Shown here: positions 35,218-44,137 of the stretch, one piece after another
Layout of the letters: each line of letters opens with the position of its first letter
Numbering within the stretch: position 1 is the first letter of the stretch
Assembly (NCBI GenBank): GCA_965230605.1
Contig: CBDDLD010000005.1
Coordinates: forward strand, 1 to 64,000
Length of the DNA stretch: 64,000 nt
Origin: CBDDLD01 sp965230605
GTDB lineage: Bacteria; Bacteroidota; Bacteroidia; Flavobacteriales; Flavobacteriaceae
Reading direction: 5' to 3'
Made by a program: the position numbers and the translations under genes
The notes under the pieces: generated by a model
Seen by the model: the letters and a program-made list of their open reading frames with translations, nothing else
Databases searched by the model: none
What the model was told of the DNA's origin: nothing

Positions 35218-35787
35218 ATGCAAACAGTTTCTTTACAAAAACAAGTTCTTCTTGAAAGAGTTGAATATCAGATTGTTCAACACAACTTACAACCTCTTGA
35301 TGTTGTTGTATTGAGAAATGCTACAGGAGCTATTCTAGATCATTATATGATTTTTCTGGGGCATGATGAAATGAATAATGAACCAGTGTTCATTGCAAAT
35401 TATCCAAGTATTTATAAAAACAAAACGGTCCAATTTGTGAGTTGGGCAGACATGAATCATTATGGACAAAAGATGGACTTATCTAGAGTAAGAGCTTTTA
35501 ATGGTAATGATTATCAAAGGGAATTGGCTTTAGGACGAGCATTAAGTTGTCTAAACAAAAAGTCATACAGTTTTATTTTTAACAACTGCGAGCATTTTGC
35601 AAATTATGTTCAGAGTGGAAATGCTTATAGTCAGCAAACTCGAAATGTTAGCGCTTCTCTATTAGCGTTATCCCTGCTTGTTACTTGTACTTCTGATAGC
35701 CCTAAGGTTAAAACGACTAGTGGAGTCATAGCTGGTCTTAGCTTAGTAACTCTTATGACTGAATTGTCAGGACAACAATCATTTTAA
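35218..35787 (+). CDS. LRAT-domain protein (NlpC/P60-like thiol hydrolase/acyltransferase)
   Basis: 189 residues. LRAT fold signature: LQPLDVVVLRNATG, catalytic His42 in ILDHYMIFLG, and the NNCEHFANYV box with Cys124 and His126. The C-terminal ~55 residues are hydrophobic (LLALSLLVTCTS ... GVIAGLSLVTL) and could anchor it to a membrane. Bacterial LRAT proteins act on acyl or peptide bonds, and their substrate is unknown. It sits between the mob operon and the second TraG gene, isolated by terminators on both sides, and looks like cargo. Confidence 0.85.
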   Translation: MQTVSLQKQVLLERVEYQIVQHNLQPLDVVVLRNATGAILDHYMIFLGHDEMNNEPVFIANYPSIYKNKTVQFVSWADMNHYGQKMDLSRVRAFNGNDYQRELALGRALSCLNKKSYSFIFNNCEHFANYVQSGNAYSQQTRNVSASLLALSLLVTCTSDSPKVKTTSGVIAGLSLVTLMTELSGQQSF

Positions 35788-35807
35788 TTTTTTAAGATAT
35801 CGGCTTT

Positions 35808-35850
35808 AAAAACAGGCACTAGGGAAGCGATCTTTAGTGCCTTGTTTTTA
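35808..35850. terminator. Bidirectional terminator between LRAT and TraG 2
   Basis: Stem AACAGGCACTA / TAGTGCCTTGTT with A-run on the left and T-run on the right, between convergent genes. Confidence 0.75.
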
Positions 35851-35861
35851 TTTCAAATATT

Positions 35862-37535
35862 TTATAGGTCAAATGAAACCCCAGATAAAAGATCATCATC
35901 GGATTGAACACTATCTGTGTTCGGATTAAGAATACTTGGAAGTGGTAGAAATTCTACTGGCTGTAGTGATGAAGATGGAGTTTGCACAGCTGTGATTTCT
36001 GTTCGTTGTTTTAATCTTGGATTTTCATAATAAGCAGAGATTTTTAGTTTTATGGGAAGCTCATTTGCATGGACAAAAATAGCTTCGTTTTTTTTTAGTG
36101 TTCGTATTTCCTGTGCAAGTAGCAGCGCCCGAGGATAAGGAGCCTGTTTTTCCTGTGTCCAAGGGTCAACAGTTTCTATCGTCTGTGTTCCTAAAAGCTG
36201 TTCTACTTCCTTAGATGTTTCCATATCAAGCCCTGCAAGAAATAATTTTGAAGAAATGGCTCCATTAATAATAGTAGTGGCTTTATCCGTACCATATATT
36301 GCTTTAAGTTGACTCGTATTTTGAGTGATTACTGAACAGGAAACTCGGTATTTTCTAATGATTGAAAGAATAGAATCTATGTTTTCTATTGCCATTGCAG
36401 GGAATTCGTCTAAGTACATGTATACAGGAGTTGCAGTTGGGTTTAGTTTTTGAGTTAAGAATGAAAAGAGCTGCTGATACAGTATTTTTAGAAAGAATTG
36501 TAGGTGAGAAATCTCAGCTTCATTACAGGAAATGTAGATGATTGTTCTTTCTTCTCGAATGCTTGTAAAATCAAGCGGATCAGAAGTACTAGAACTAAGG
36601 GCACAAATACCACTATCTGTAAAGAGTTTGAGAGCTGTTCGTGCTGTAGAAATAATATTTTGGAGTACTCTCGTGTCTTGTTGAACGATTGCCGAGAATT
36701 CTGAAAAAAGAGATTTAGGAACAGATGGATGTACAAAAAGAGGGGCAAGTTGTATACCATCTCCAAAGTTGTTGAGCAGGTGCCTAATGTTTGCGAGGTT
36801 TGCGTATGATGCATTATGGGGCAGTTTTAGCAGCCTTATAAGGGTTTCGATTAAAGCAGCCGCAGAATCGTTCCAAAAAGCACTCGCAGCTGTAGTTTCA
36901 AAAGCAGAAGATATAAGCGTATTGGCAAGGTTCGCAATTTCTCGGTCATTGGATACGTATTCCATTGGGTTATACGTCAAGGATGTTTGTGGGGAAGAAA
37001 AATCTATAATCTTTACTCGATAGCCTTGACGAGCAGCATATCCAGACGTCAGCATTCTTACTTCAGAGCTAGGATCCGTTACCACAATGCTTCCCCCACT
37101 ATCGAGCTGATTCAAAATTGAACTGACAACAAATCGAGTTGATTTGCCCATACCAGAGGGGGCACTGAGTAATAAATGTTTAAAGCTATTCTCTAAATTA
37201 AGGGTATATTGTTGGGTATTGAGACAAAGCCCTTGGTGAGAAGCATTGAGGAGTTTTGTTATCTCATGAGGTTCTTGAAATCGAGCTGCTCCAAACTTGG
37301 TACTTGGACTTTCAAGCTTATTCTTAACATACTTCCCTGTGTAGGTGCCTGCCCCTAAAGCAATTTTTCCTGTTGTTTTTACGGTTTCTTTTACAAGCGT
37401 TGAAGTGATGCTTGTAGTAGTTTTGATAAGTGGACTTTCTTTTTTATTCTTTGTTGGAGCAAAGACTCCTGTAAGCGTTTTGCCAAAGACAGAAAGTACC
37501 CAAAGAATTAATATAAAAGTGATGATAATTCCCAT
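35862..37535 (-). CDS. VirD4/TraG-like coupling protein 2
   Basis: 557 residues. N-terminal hydrophobic segment (MGIIITFILILWVLSVFGK), nucleotide-binding region HLLLSAPSGMGKSTRFVV, VTDPSSEVRMLTSG, SLTYNPMEYV, then YMYLDEFPAMAIENIDSILS (Walker B) and SCSVITQNTSQLKAIYG. It differs from TraG 1 by having a membrane anchor and being longer. With the two relaxase/MobC modules it suggests two independent mobilisation lineages brought together. No type IV secretion channel genes are present, so transfer would need a helper. Confidence 0.85.
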   Translation of the reverse strand: MGIIITFILILWVLSVFGKTLTGVFAPTKNKKESPLIKTTTSITSTLVKETVKTTGKIALGAGTYTGKYVKNKLESPSTKFGAARFQEPHEITKLLNASHQGLCLNTQQYTLNLENSFKHLLLSAPSGMGKSTRFVVSSILNQLDSGGSIVVTDPSSEVRMLTSGYAARQGYRVKIIDFSSPQTSLTYNPMEYVSNDREIANLANTLISSAFETTAASAFWNDSAAALIETLIRLLKLPHNASYANLANIRHLLNNFGDGIQLAPLFVHPSVPKSLFSEFSAIVQQDTRVLQNIISTARTALKLFTDSGICALSSSTSDPLDFTSIREERTIIYISCNEAEISHLQFFLKILYQQLFSFLTQKLNPTATPVYMYLDEFPAMAIENIDSILSIIRKYRVSCSVITQNTSQLKAIYGTDKATTIINGAISSKLFLAGLDMETSKEVEQLLGTQTIETVDPWTQEKQAPYPRALLLAQEIRTLKKNEAIFVHANELPIKLKISAYYENPRLKQRTEITAVQTPSSSLQPVEFLPLPSILNPNTDSVQSDDDLLSGVSFDL

Positions 37536-37601
37536 GATGTTGCTATTGTATAAAAGATGCTTGGGAGCAAAATAAGCTCCCAGACATCTTGTGTGATGAA
37601 T

Positions 37602-38315
37602 TTAGATTTGAGGAATAAATTTCAAATGAGCACCTTTCAAAGCTTCTTTCCAAAGAGGTTGGATGACTTCTCGGTAACGCTTATCTTCCGCTAGAGTTTG
37701 TGGTCTAAAAACGACAACGACGTCTACCTCTTTAGAAGGAGAAAAAGCTTTGTCTCGTATCATTTCTACAAATGCTTCTGGATCATCATATAAAGAGCCG
37801 CCTACATGAGAATGGTGCATGAGGTCTGAAAATATTAAAAGAATCCTTTTGTGACTATCTCCTTCATTTAGACGTTTGATAGCATCTGTTATTGGACTGT
37901 AGAGGTTAGAGCTTTCTTTTTGCTGTTCAGGAGCATTTTTTAACTGCTTTAAAGTCGTTGATATTTTTTTTTGAATATCAATTTGCTGTTCTATGCGTTC
38001 TTTAGTTATCTGTGTTAACATTGAACCTCCAATGGGCAAGTCAAATGTTTCTGACAACGGGTTTTCGTACCGATCCGATAGCGTAGAAAATTCTATACTC
38101 AAACCATTACTGGAGGCTTCTTCTATGGTGTTGATTTGAGACTGCTCTAGTAAAAAGTGGGCTGCTTTGTTTACATCTATTTGCTTTGTAAGCGTAGAAT
38201 CTGTTATGTCTACGAGTACTACAACTTTTGTATAACGAGGCGTTTCTGATTGGCAAGCGGTTAAGCAACAGAAAACAATGAATGGTATTATGCGTAACAA
38301 GATTAAATTTTTCAT
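37602..38315 (-). CDS. Lipoprotein with VWA-like domain
   Basis: 237 residues from ATG 38315 (MKNLILLRIIPFIVFCCLTACQSE, lipobox LTAC); upstream in-frame codons are non-coding in character. The mature part begins KVVVLVDITDSTLTKQ, a MIDAS-like D-x-T/S-x-S motif of von Willebrand A domains, and continues with HKRILLIFSDLMHHSHVGG. It is exported and lipid-anchored. It is co-directional with the membrane protein at 38380-39564, and both probably act as a pair; the job is unknown. Confidence 0.75.
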   Translation of the reverse strand: MKNLILLRIIPFIVFCCLTACQSETPRYTKVVVLVDITDSTLTKQIDVNKAAHFLLEQSQINTIEEASSNGLSIEFSTLSDRYENPLSETFDLPIGGSMLTQITKERIEQQIDIQKKISTTLKQLKNAPEQQKESSNLYSPITDAIKRLNEGDSHKRILLIFSDLMHHSHVGGSLYDDPEAFVEMIRDKAFSPSKEVDVVVVFRPQTLAEDKRYREVIQPLWKEALKGAHLKFIPQI

Positions 38316-38339
38316 GCGATTAAATTTTAAAAGAATTAC

Positions 38340-38372
38340 CCCCCCCCAAGCCAAATGCAACTTGGTGGGAGG
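38340..38372 (-). terminator. Hairpin between membrane protein and VWA lipoprotein genes
   Basis: Stem CCCCCCAAG / CTTGGTGGGAGG with loop CCAAATGCAA. No clear T-run, so attenuation or a start-site block is as likely as termination. Confidence 0.4.
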
Positions 38373-38379
38373 AAAATGA

Positions 38380-39564
38380 TTACTTTGAGTTACTTCTATG
38401 TCCCTTTTGTATTGTCCCTTCTTGATGGTATACATCATACTTGGCAATAACCGTTTCTAAAGATTTGTCAATTCGCTTCTCAAACCCAGTAGCATAGGTT
38501 TGTATCACATTACGCCAGTGTTCAACTTCCTCTACAGCAATAGTGGTTGGAGTACTATTCGTATCTTGATTAAACCGTGCACGCCATTTAGGAGCATTTT
38601 TTGTCTTTTTTAGATTTGAAATATCTTTATATTCTTGATCTCTCAGACTTTTAATTTTCTTGAAATGTTGTTGACGTTTTCTTTTCGCCTTTTTTATCGT
38701 TTCCATGCACGAGTAGTATTTTTCAAATCTCTCTTTGGCTTCTTGAGTAAGGGAGTAAGTATATGCTACAATACAAGAAATGCTGAAAAATAATGCATTC
38801 CAAATGGTCAAAAAGAGGTCCCCACCCTTAACCCAACGCCCATAAAAAAGAGCGACGAAACCTAAAATGGCGATTAGAATAGTGATAAAGGCTTTTGTTT
38901 TCTCTCTCTTTTTAAGCCCTTCTCCTGCAAAGTGGGCACTCACAGCAAATAGAGAACTGATTGCGATGGATGTTAAAAGCGAGAAAAGAGGTGCCATTTC
39001 TCCAATTAGCTCTATTGTTTTGTAATTGATAGCAATGTCTATGCCTGCCAATAAGATAATGAAGGTGATATATACCAACGTTCTCCGTCCTTTTTTGAGT
39101 GGAACTCCACCTAGGAGTGTTCTTATCTTAAGCGCTCTTTCGTCGTGTTCAGTAATCATTGCTTGTTCAGATACTAAGCCTTTTTTCTCTTCCTCAATAC
39201 GAGCTTTTGTATACTCTTTAATGGCTTGAATTGGGCTTTCTAACGCTTCTAATTTAGAGGCTGGAGTATGCTCCACGTCCAAAGTCTGTGTAGAGGAGTA
39301 CCGAATGAACTCATACATTTTTTGACTATTTGGAACCAAACATTCCTCAAAAAATGTTTTGCCTTCTTCTTTGAATTCTTTGAATTTTGCCTCTAAATAC
39401 TTTTTTACACGGTTCTTTCCCTCTTCCAATGCAATACCGTCAACTCCATCGCTAATACCCGCATTTGTAACATAGTCTAGTGCCTCGGCTATAAGCGCAT
39501 CTAGCTTGTTTTCTAATTCTAAGCTCTGCATGTTTGTAGAGCGTGTTATATTTGTTCTTTTCAT
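38380..39564 (-). CDS. Membrane protein with ~4 transmembrane segments, 394 aa
   Basis: Soluble acidic N-terminal region (~1-150, helical), then four hydrophobic helices (TLVYITFIILLAGIDIAI; MAPLFSLLTSIAISSLFAV; FITILIAILGFVALFYG; IWNALFFSISCIVAYTYS) and a basic C-terminal tail with KKAKRKRQQHFKK. No family recognised. It may be a channel or membrane platform for the VWA lipoprotein encoded directly downstream. Possibly a defence or surface system; unproven. Confidence 0.65.
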   Translation of the reverse strand: MKRTNITRSTNMQSLELENKLDALIAEALDYVTNAGISDGVDGIALEEGKNRVKKYLEAKFKEFKEEGKTFFEECLVPNSQKMYEFIRYSSTQTLDVEHTPASKLEALESPIQAIKEYTKARIEEEKKGLVSEQAMITEHDERALKIRTLLGGVPLKKGRRTLVYITFIILLAGIDIAINYKTIELIGEMAPLFSLLTSIAISSLFAVSAHFAGEGLKKREKTKAFITILIAILGFVALFYGRWVKGGDLFLTIWNALFFSISCIVAYTYSLTQEAKERFEKYYSCMETIKKAKRKRQQHFKKIKSLRDQEYKDISNLKKTKNAPKWRARFNQDTNSTPTTIAVEEVEHWRNVIQTYATGFEKRIDKSLETVIAKYDVYHQEGTIQKGHRSNSK

Positions 39565-39710
39565 AATTTTTGTTTTTTGAAATTTTATTTAATAGTTTTG
39601 AGTTCTATTATTTCCAAAAGAAATAGTTAAACACTTCAGTACAATGCAATTATAATCAGTATATTTGGTGCTTGCAGGTCTAACCAGTGAGACCAAAAAA
39701 AAAATAAAAA

Positions 39711-41105
39711 ATGCAATATCATTTTCCAGAATCATTCTACATCTTAGTTGAAAATAGAGCTGCTGAATATTTTTCTAAAAATCCTAGAATGAAAGAAATG
39801 GAGAATTGGAAAGAGGGACAATTGCCGAGCAATGAACAAACTTGGAGAGCTATTAATGATTTTTTTATACAAAAAAAAATTCCAACTTATATAAGAAAAT
39901 TGAAACCAGGTAATATCAGTCGAACGACCTTTGAGAGAATTTTTTCAATTAAACCAACCGAAGGAGTTAGTAAATGGGAATATTTAGATGTTATTTATAT
40001 GTTTTTGTCTGATAACATTGAAACATCACTTTTCTCTCATGAAAATATAGAGAAATCGAGTGAACTTAGAAAGTACATATTGCCAAAGTCATTAGATGAT
40101 TTTTTGGGTATAGAAAATTTAATTGATTTATATAAGGATAAAAGAAACCTGCCTCCAAAGTTAAAAGAGAAGATTCAAAGTATTAAAATAGATCATTTTC
40201 ATGGATATGAGATAGAATATATAGATAAGGATGGAAATAAAAAAAAGGATATTCTTTACGGGAAAAATTTTGTAATAAAACGTCATAAAAACTCTCTTCT
40301 TCTTTTTTTTCTTAAATATTTTAAAATAATAACATCTATATTTTTCTGTATAGGTATTACAGCAGGGGGAGTTCTTTATTTTAGCAAAGAGGAAGTAAGA
40401 AATGAACCTGAATTAAATCTAAAAAAAGAAATACAATTGTTTTCAATTCGTGATAGTTTTCAGTTTGTATCAGAAAAAATGGGGTCTATTTTTACTTCAG
40501 ATTGCGAAAGATTTGGCAAATATGGAAGAGTCAGATTGATGCAAATGGATACTTTTCTACTATCATCAGAACCTATTAATTCTCGTGAAATGTTTACATT
40601 TGAATTAATAGAAAATAATAAAATTGAATGGTTATTTCCTCATTTAATGAACCTGCAAGTTGTCTCTGAAAACATCTACTTATATCCTATTTATTATAAA
40701 GAGTTGATATCCATTTTTCAAGAAATGGATTTGACAAAAATAGTTACTGCCTTTCCTCCTATTATAGAAAATGCTGATACCTTTAAATTTGTAAAGGATA
40801 AATTAATTGTTGGATATGCTACTAAGAGAAGTATTATAGAGAAGTATACTCGTAAGAGCTTATATTGGTCAACAGAAGATTTGTATACTTATGATGAGAA
40901 CCCAAAGGATACTGTTCATGTGATCTCAACAAGATTAAAAGGTAAAATGCTTTATAAGAGAACAGATATTTTTAATCGAAAAAAAATACAAATAAATTTA
41001 TCAAATATACGAATATGTTCTGGCTTGTATGTAGCTTTACTTCCCATGCCTATACTATATTCAGATGAAGAAAGGTATGTTCCCTTAGTTATTGCAGTTG
41101 ATTAA
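39711..41105 (+). CDS. Single-pass membrane protein, 464 aa
   Basis: The N-terminal ~190 residues are soluble and helical (SRTTFERIFSIKPTEGVSKW), followed by one hydrophobic helix (IITSIFFCIGITAGGVLYF, ~205-223), and ~240 extracytoplasmic residues. It shares this layout with the protein at 10527-11996, but clear sequence identity is not visible. Divergent from the VWA/membrane protein pair. Function unknown. Confidence 0.55.
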   Translation: MQYHFPESFYILVENRAAEYFSKNPRMKEMENWKEGQLPSNEQTWRAINDFFIQKKIPTYIRKLKPGNISRTTFERIFSIKPTEGVSKWEYLDVIYMFLSDNIETSLFSHENIEKSSELRKYILPKSLDDFLGIENLIDLYKDKRNLPPKLKEKIQSIKIDHFHGYEIEYIDKDGNKKKDILYGKNFVIKRHKNSLLLFFLKYFKIITSIFFCIGITAGGVLYFSKEEVRNEPELNLKKEIQLFSIRDSFQFVSEKMGSIFTSDCERFGKYGRVRLMQMDTFLLSSEPINSREMFTFELIENNKIEWLFPHLMNLQVVSENIYLYPIYYKELISIFQEMDLTKIVTAFPPIIENADTFKFVKDKLIVGYATKRSIIEKYTRKSLYWSTEDLYTYDENPKDTVHVISTRLKGKMLYKRTDIFNRKKIQINLSNIRICSGLYVALLPMPILYSDEERYVPLVIAVD

Positions 41106-41209
41106 TTTTTTCCTTTGTTTTATAAAGAATATGTAGAGTTATTTTTTGATACACCCACTCTATATGTTCTTTGAGTAGCCATAAATGAGTGAGAAAAACA
41201 AACAAGAAT

Positions 41210-41713
41210 ATGATCCAATACTTCAGCAATAGTCATTTAGGGGACGCAACAATAGCTAGTATACCCTTTCTATTTAATCCTGAATCCAATAAACTTCTTT
41301 TAACAGCTTCAAATGATGGTATTCAAATTAAGAAATCAGATGATCTTTATAAAATTTTTTGGAATCGATGGGACCACAAATGTATAGAACGACAGCAGAA
41401 TTACATGGTATTATATTTTCGTAATGAAAGAATTTTAGGAATAAGTTTAGAGTCAATTGGAAATAAGGAACAAATGATAATTGATACACAAAGGCAATTA
41501 GAACGAATCATTCTATTGAATGCAACAGGAGTTGCAAGTGCATATAATCATTCTAAGCAATCAACAGTACTTAAACCATCAATAGGTGGTCTGTCACTAT
41601 TTGTGTATTGTCGCGAATTATTTTATAAAAAAGATATAAAATATTACGACCATATTATTTTAAATCATGAAAAAGATAAATATTATTCATTCAAAAAAGT
41701 AGGGCTTCTATAG
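41210..41713 (+). CDS. Hypothetical protein, 167 aa
   Basis: Starts at ATG 41210 (MIQYFSNSH) rather than an upstream in-frame GTG. Predicted mostly beta, with KLLLTASNDGIQIKKSDDLYKIFW and YMVLYFRNERILGISLES, reminiscent of a PH-like fold. No signal peptide or catalytic motif. Follows the membrane protein at 39711 in the same direction with ~105 bp spacing. Confidence 0.45.
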   Translation: MIQYFSNSHLGDATIASIPFLFNPESNKLLLTASNDGIQIKKSDDLYKIFWNRWDHKCIERQQNYMVLYFRNERILGISLESIGNKEQMIIDTQRQLERIILLNATGVASAYNHSKQSTVLKPSIGGLSLFVYCRELFYKKDIKYYDHIILNHEKDKYYSFKKVGLL

Positions 41714-41784
41714 ATATATTGTTACTGGAAGTTTTATTATCCATATTCACACATTGTACAACCCATATGTTATTATAACATTTT

Positions 41785-42171
41785 ATGGTTGACAAGAACC
41801 CAACAAGCCCTACCATTTCATCTGCTAATCTAAATTTTAATCAAAAAAGCAATGAAATGGATATTACAGATGTTGGTTGGGAGTATAAAACCCCCGAATA
41901 TGACACAGGAGATTACTGGTTTGATGGGAAGTTTTTTGTGACAAAAAATGTTGAAGAGACTTTATCAAAGGAGGAAATCCTTCTCATTTATGCGCATATC
42001 GTGAATTTAGTGCAGCAACAACAAGGCATCGACTACTTGCAAGTATTTGAGCAAAAAGAGACAGAATACAAACTCTTCTTTATTGATCAAGTCACAAGAG
42101 CGTCGCTCCAAACAGGAGAGCAGCCTACCCAGCACAATTACTGTACACTTCTATTTGATTGGGAGTACTAG
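41785..42171 (+). CDS. Hypothetical protein, 128 aa
   Basis: Acidic, with DVGWEYKTPEYDTGDYWFDGKFF and EEILLIYAHIVNLVQQQQG. I do not recognise the family. Converges with the ArdC2 operon; the two are separated by a hairpin at 42239-42263. Confidence 0.5.
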   Translation: MVDKNPTSPTISSANLNFNQKSNEMDITDVGWEYKTPEYDTGDYWFDGKFFVTKNVEETLSKEEILLIYAHIVNLVQQQQGIDYLQVFEQKETEYKLFFIDQVTRASLQTGEQPTQHNYCTLLFDWEY

Positions 42172-42230
42172 AAGAGTAATTGTAGGGGTATCAGAACTAT
42201 CTGGTGCCTCTTTTTTTAGATTTAAAAAAT

Positions 42231-42263
42231 AAAAAAAAGGAGATTGCTCAATAGGCAACCTCC
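42231..42263 (-). terminator. Terminator of the ArdC2 operon
   Basis: Read leftward: GGAGGTTGC / GCAATCTCC stem with CTATTGA loop, then a run of Ts (42231-42238). Confidence 0.7.
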
Positions 42264-42289
42264 CAGCTATTTCTCTACCGTAAATAATA

Positions 42290-42547
42290 TTATAGTAATT
42301 CGTAAAAAAAGTGTATTCGAGACCATTCAACAACGAGCAGTTGTTTGTCCTCATATGAAAATTGCTTGACTGTTACAGAGTAATCCTTAAATAAAGCTTC
42401 ATAACTGAATGCTCCTAGATTGACAAGTGCTTGTTTTTGGTCGTTGGTCGCAGGTTTGAGACTGAACCAGAGCGACTCATAAGCTTCTATCATTTGGAGC
42501 TGTTTGTAATCACAACCGATACAGTCAAAAAGAAATTGAATCTCCAT
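42290..42547 (-). CDS. Hypothetical protein, 85 aa
   Basis: Small acidic/aromatic protein (DYKQLQMIEAYESLWFSL ... VKQFSYEDKQLLVVEW). No recognised domain. Starts one base after the ArdC2 stop codon, so it is translated from the same mRNA and may be a partner of ArdC2. Confidence 0.5.
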   Translation of the reverse strand: MEIQFLFDCIGCDYKQLQMIEAYESLWFSLKPATNDQKQALVNLGAFSYEALFKDYSVTVKQFSYEDKQLLVVEWSRIHFFYELL

Positions 42548-42548
42548 A

Positions 42549-43481
42549 TTAGCTTCGTTGACCTCCTAAGATATAATCAACGGCTTGTTGTGCCTTTGAT
42601 GCAGCACGAAAGATAAAACGTTTATCTTCTTCCATTGCTTCAATCCAAGTTAAAACATGATCCGACTCTTCTTCTAATTGAGTGATCTGCTCAATCCCCA
42701 CAATAGCGGTTAACATGCAGGCTCCAAGTTCTGCAATAAGACTTTCTTCGGAGTAGATTAGCTGATCACCCAACGTGTTGTCCATAATGCCAAAACGAGC
42801 AAGACGTTTTATATTTCCTGTCCAGTGAATTAGATTATGAAATAAGAGAAGATAGTAAGTTTCAGGATCATTAAAGACTTTGAATTGTGGTAGTACAATA
42901 TGATCAAGAAGTGGGTGGTAATAAGCATCAAATTCTTCTTGATTTTTGATAACAGGACCTTCTTTGATACTATCCAAGATTAAATCACAATGCGTGATTA
43001 CATCTTTTTGATGTTTCTCTTCTGGTTCTTGCCACGTAAGACCACGAGTACAAGCAATATTGAAAACACAGTGTTTTTTAAGGTACGAAATGTGCTGCAC
43101 TTCTTCGTGTCTTGCTTCTAATTGCTGTGCTTGAACTACAGAAATTAAATCTCCAGCTCGATTTCGATAGTAAGAGTTGAAGTAGAAAACCTCATTGGCT
43201 TTTGTTCCCCTCAACACGTTACCACCAAGCTTTTGAATCTGATTCCAAGTTAGATAGAAAGGAACTTCATGGGAAGTCATAAGGTTGAGCAACAGCCAAT
43301 TAATCCCTTTATATCGATGTCCTGAATAGTAGTTCTGAGCAAAACCAATGTAAGGATGTTTAAACGTCCTTCTCCATGGTATTTCGCCTTGTTGTAGTTG
43401 ATTGATAATTCTCCTCGTCACCACCCGATAGAAGTCTATTCGCTTGGGTGCTGTGGATTTTTTTTGACTTGTTTCTTGCAT
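42549..43481 (-). CDS. ArdC-type antirestriction protein, degenerate zincin site
   Basis: 310 residues, paralogous along its length to the protein at 20051-20971 (GFAQNYYSGHRYKGINWLLLN, FYLTWNQIQKLGGNV). The metallopeptidase motif reads HNLIHWTGN (His215, Asn216, His219): the catalytic Glu is replaced by Asn, so proteolysis is unlikely, while the ssDNA-binding N-domain looks intact. It shares a hairpin leader with ArdC1. ArdC proteins protect transferred DNA from restriction; for this copy a binding-only role is inferred. Confidence 0.88.
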   Translation of the reverse strand: MQETSQKKSTAPKRIDFYRVVTRRIINQLQQGEIPWRRTFKHPYIGFAQNYYSGHRYKGINWLLLNLMTSHEVPFYLTWNQIQKLGGNVLRGTKANEVFYFNSYYRNRAGDLISVVQAQQLEARHEEVQHISYLKKHCVFNIACTRGLTWQEPEEKHQKDVITHCDLILDSIKEGPVIKNQEEFDAYYHPLLDHIVLPQFKVFNDPETYYLLLFHNLIHWTGNIKRLARFGIMDNTLGDQLIYSEESLIAELGACMLTAIVGIEQITQLEEESDHVLTWIEAMEEDKRFIFRAASKAQQAVDYILGGQRS

Positions 43482-43516
43482 AATATGCTCATTTTAAATT
43501 CGTAAATGGTAGGTTT

Positions 43517-43557
43517 GTGAAATAGCAAAAACAGCCCTTTGGAAAAAGGACTGTTTG
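43517..43557 (-). promoter_or_regulatory. Hairpin leader of ArdC2, shared with ArdC1
   Basis: Read leftward: ACAGTCC-TTTTTCC-AAAGGGCTGT followed by TTTTTGCTATTTCACA, matching GGGCTGTTTTTGCTATTTCACA upstream of ArdC1. The hairpin plus T-run could attenuate ArdC expression. Confidence 0.6.
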
Positions 43558-43737
43558 TCAAACTCTAGCACAAGCCTTGCATCTGCCGAAAAGAAAATGA
43601 GCTTCTTTATGAAAGCGCATAAAAAAGCCTCCAAAAGTGGAAAATAGTCCAATTTTGAAGCCACTTTTATGGCAGTTTGATTAGAGTACTATACGCTTGA
43701 AAAAGCCTATAAAGGTCAAGTTAGAGCTCCTCAAAAA

Positions 43738-43813
43738 CAGGATAACAACTAATCGCAAATCCAATCACAGCCTAGGCAGACCTAGTCCAATAACAGGTAT
43801 TAGTGTTATCCTG
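43738..43813. repeat. Palindromic site B (CAGGATAACA ... TGTTATCCTG), 76 bp
   Basis: Outer arms CAGGATAACA / TGTTATCCTG; inner arms CTAAT / ATTAG separated from the outer arm by one unpaired A. The central part differs from sites A and C. Same orientation as C, inverted relative to A. Confidence 0.75.
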
Positions 43814-43823
43814 TTATTAGGGA

Positions 43824-44066
43824 CTATTGTGGTGGGATTGAAGGGTTGCTCTGTATAGAACTGTATTGGATTTGCGCTTTAATTTTAGAAGTAAAAAAAG
43901 CAAAGTCAATTATTTTCCAAAAAAGGTGCTCTACGATACATTCTTGTATACGAAGCAAGTGCTTTTTTATTTGCTGAATAGCTGTAGATACTTGTTGATT
44001 AGCGATACTACGACTTTTGGGTATAGAAAATAATTTTGTCTGATAGTAGATTCGAGTAGAATGCAC
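43824..44066 (-). CDS. Possible small protein, 80 aa
   Basis: A frame ending ten bases from site B (IQQIKKHLLRIQECIVEHLFWKI). No known domain, and no clear promoter. The region next to site C has a similarly placed small frame (47551-47730). It may be real or chance. Confidence 0.3.
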   Translation of the reverse strand: MHSTRIYYQTKLFSIPKSRSIANQQVSTAIQQIKKHLLRIQECIVEHLFWKIIDFAFFTSKIKAQIQYSSIQSNPSIPPQ

Positions 44067-44137
44067 CTCGCTCTTACCCTTTGTCAGAAATCTTGCACAG
44101 TAGACTGTGTGTTTTTTAATTTTTTACTTTCTGACAC

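Larger units (their letters stand above)
43482..43823. other. Intergenic stretch upstream of ArdC2 with leader hairpin and site B
   Basis: Contains the leader at 43517-43557 and site B at 43738-43813. A string of CATTTTCTTTTCG around 43590 also appears upstream of ArdC1 near 19933, extending the common leader. No gene recognised. Confidence 0.5.
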
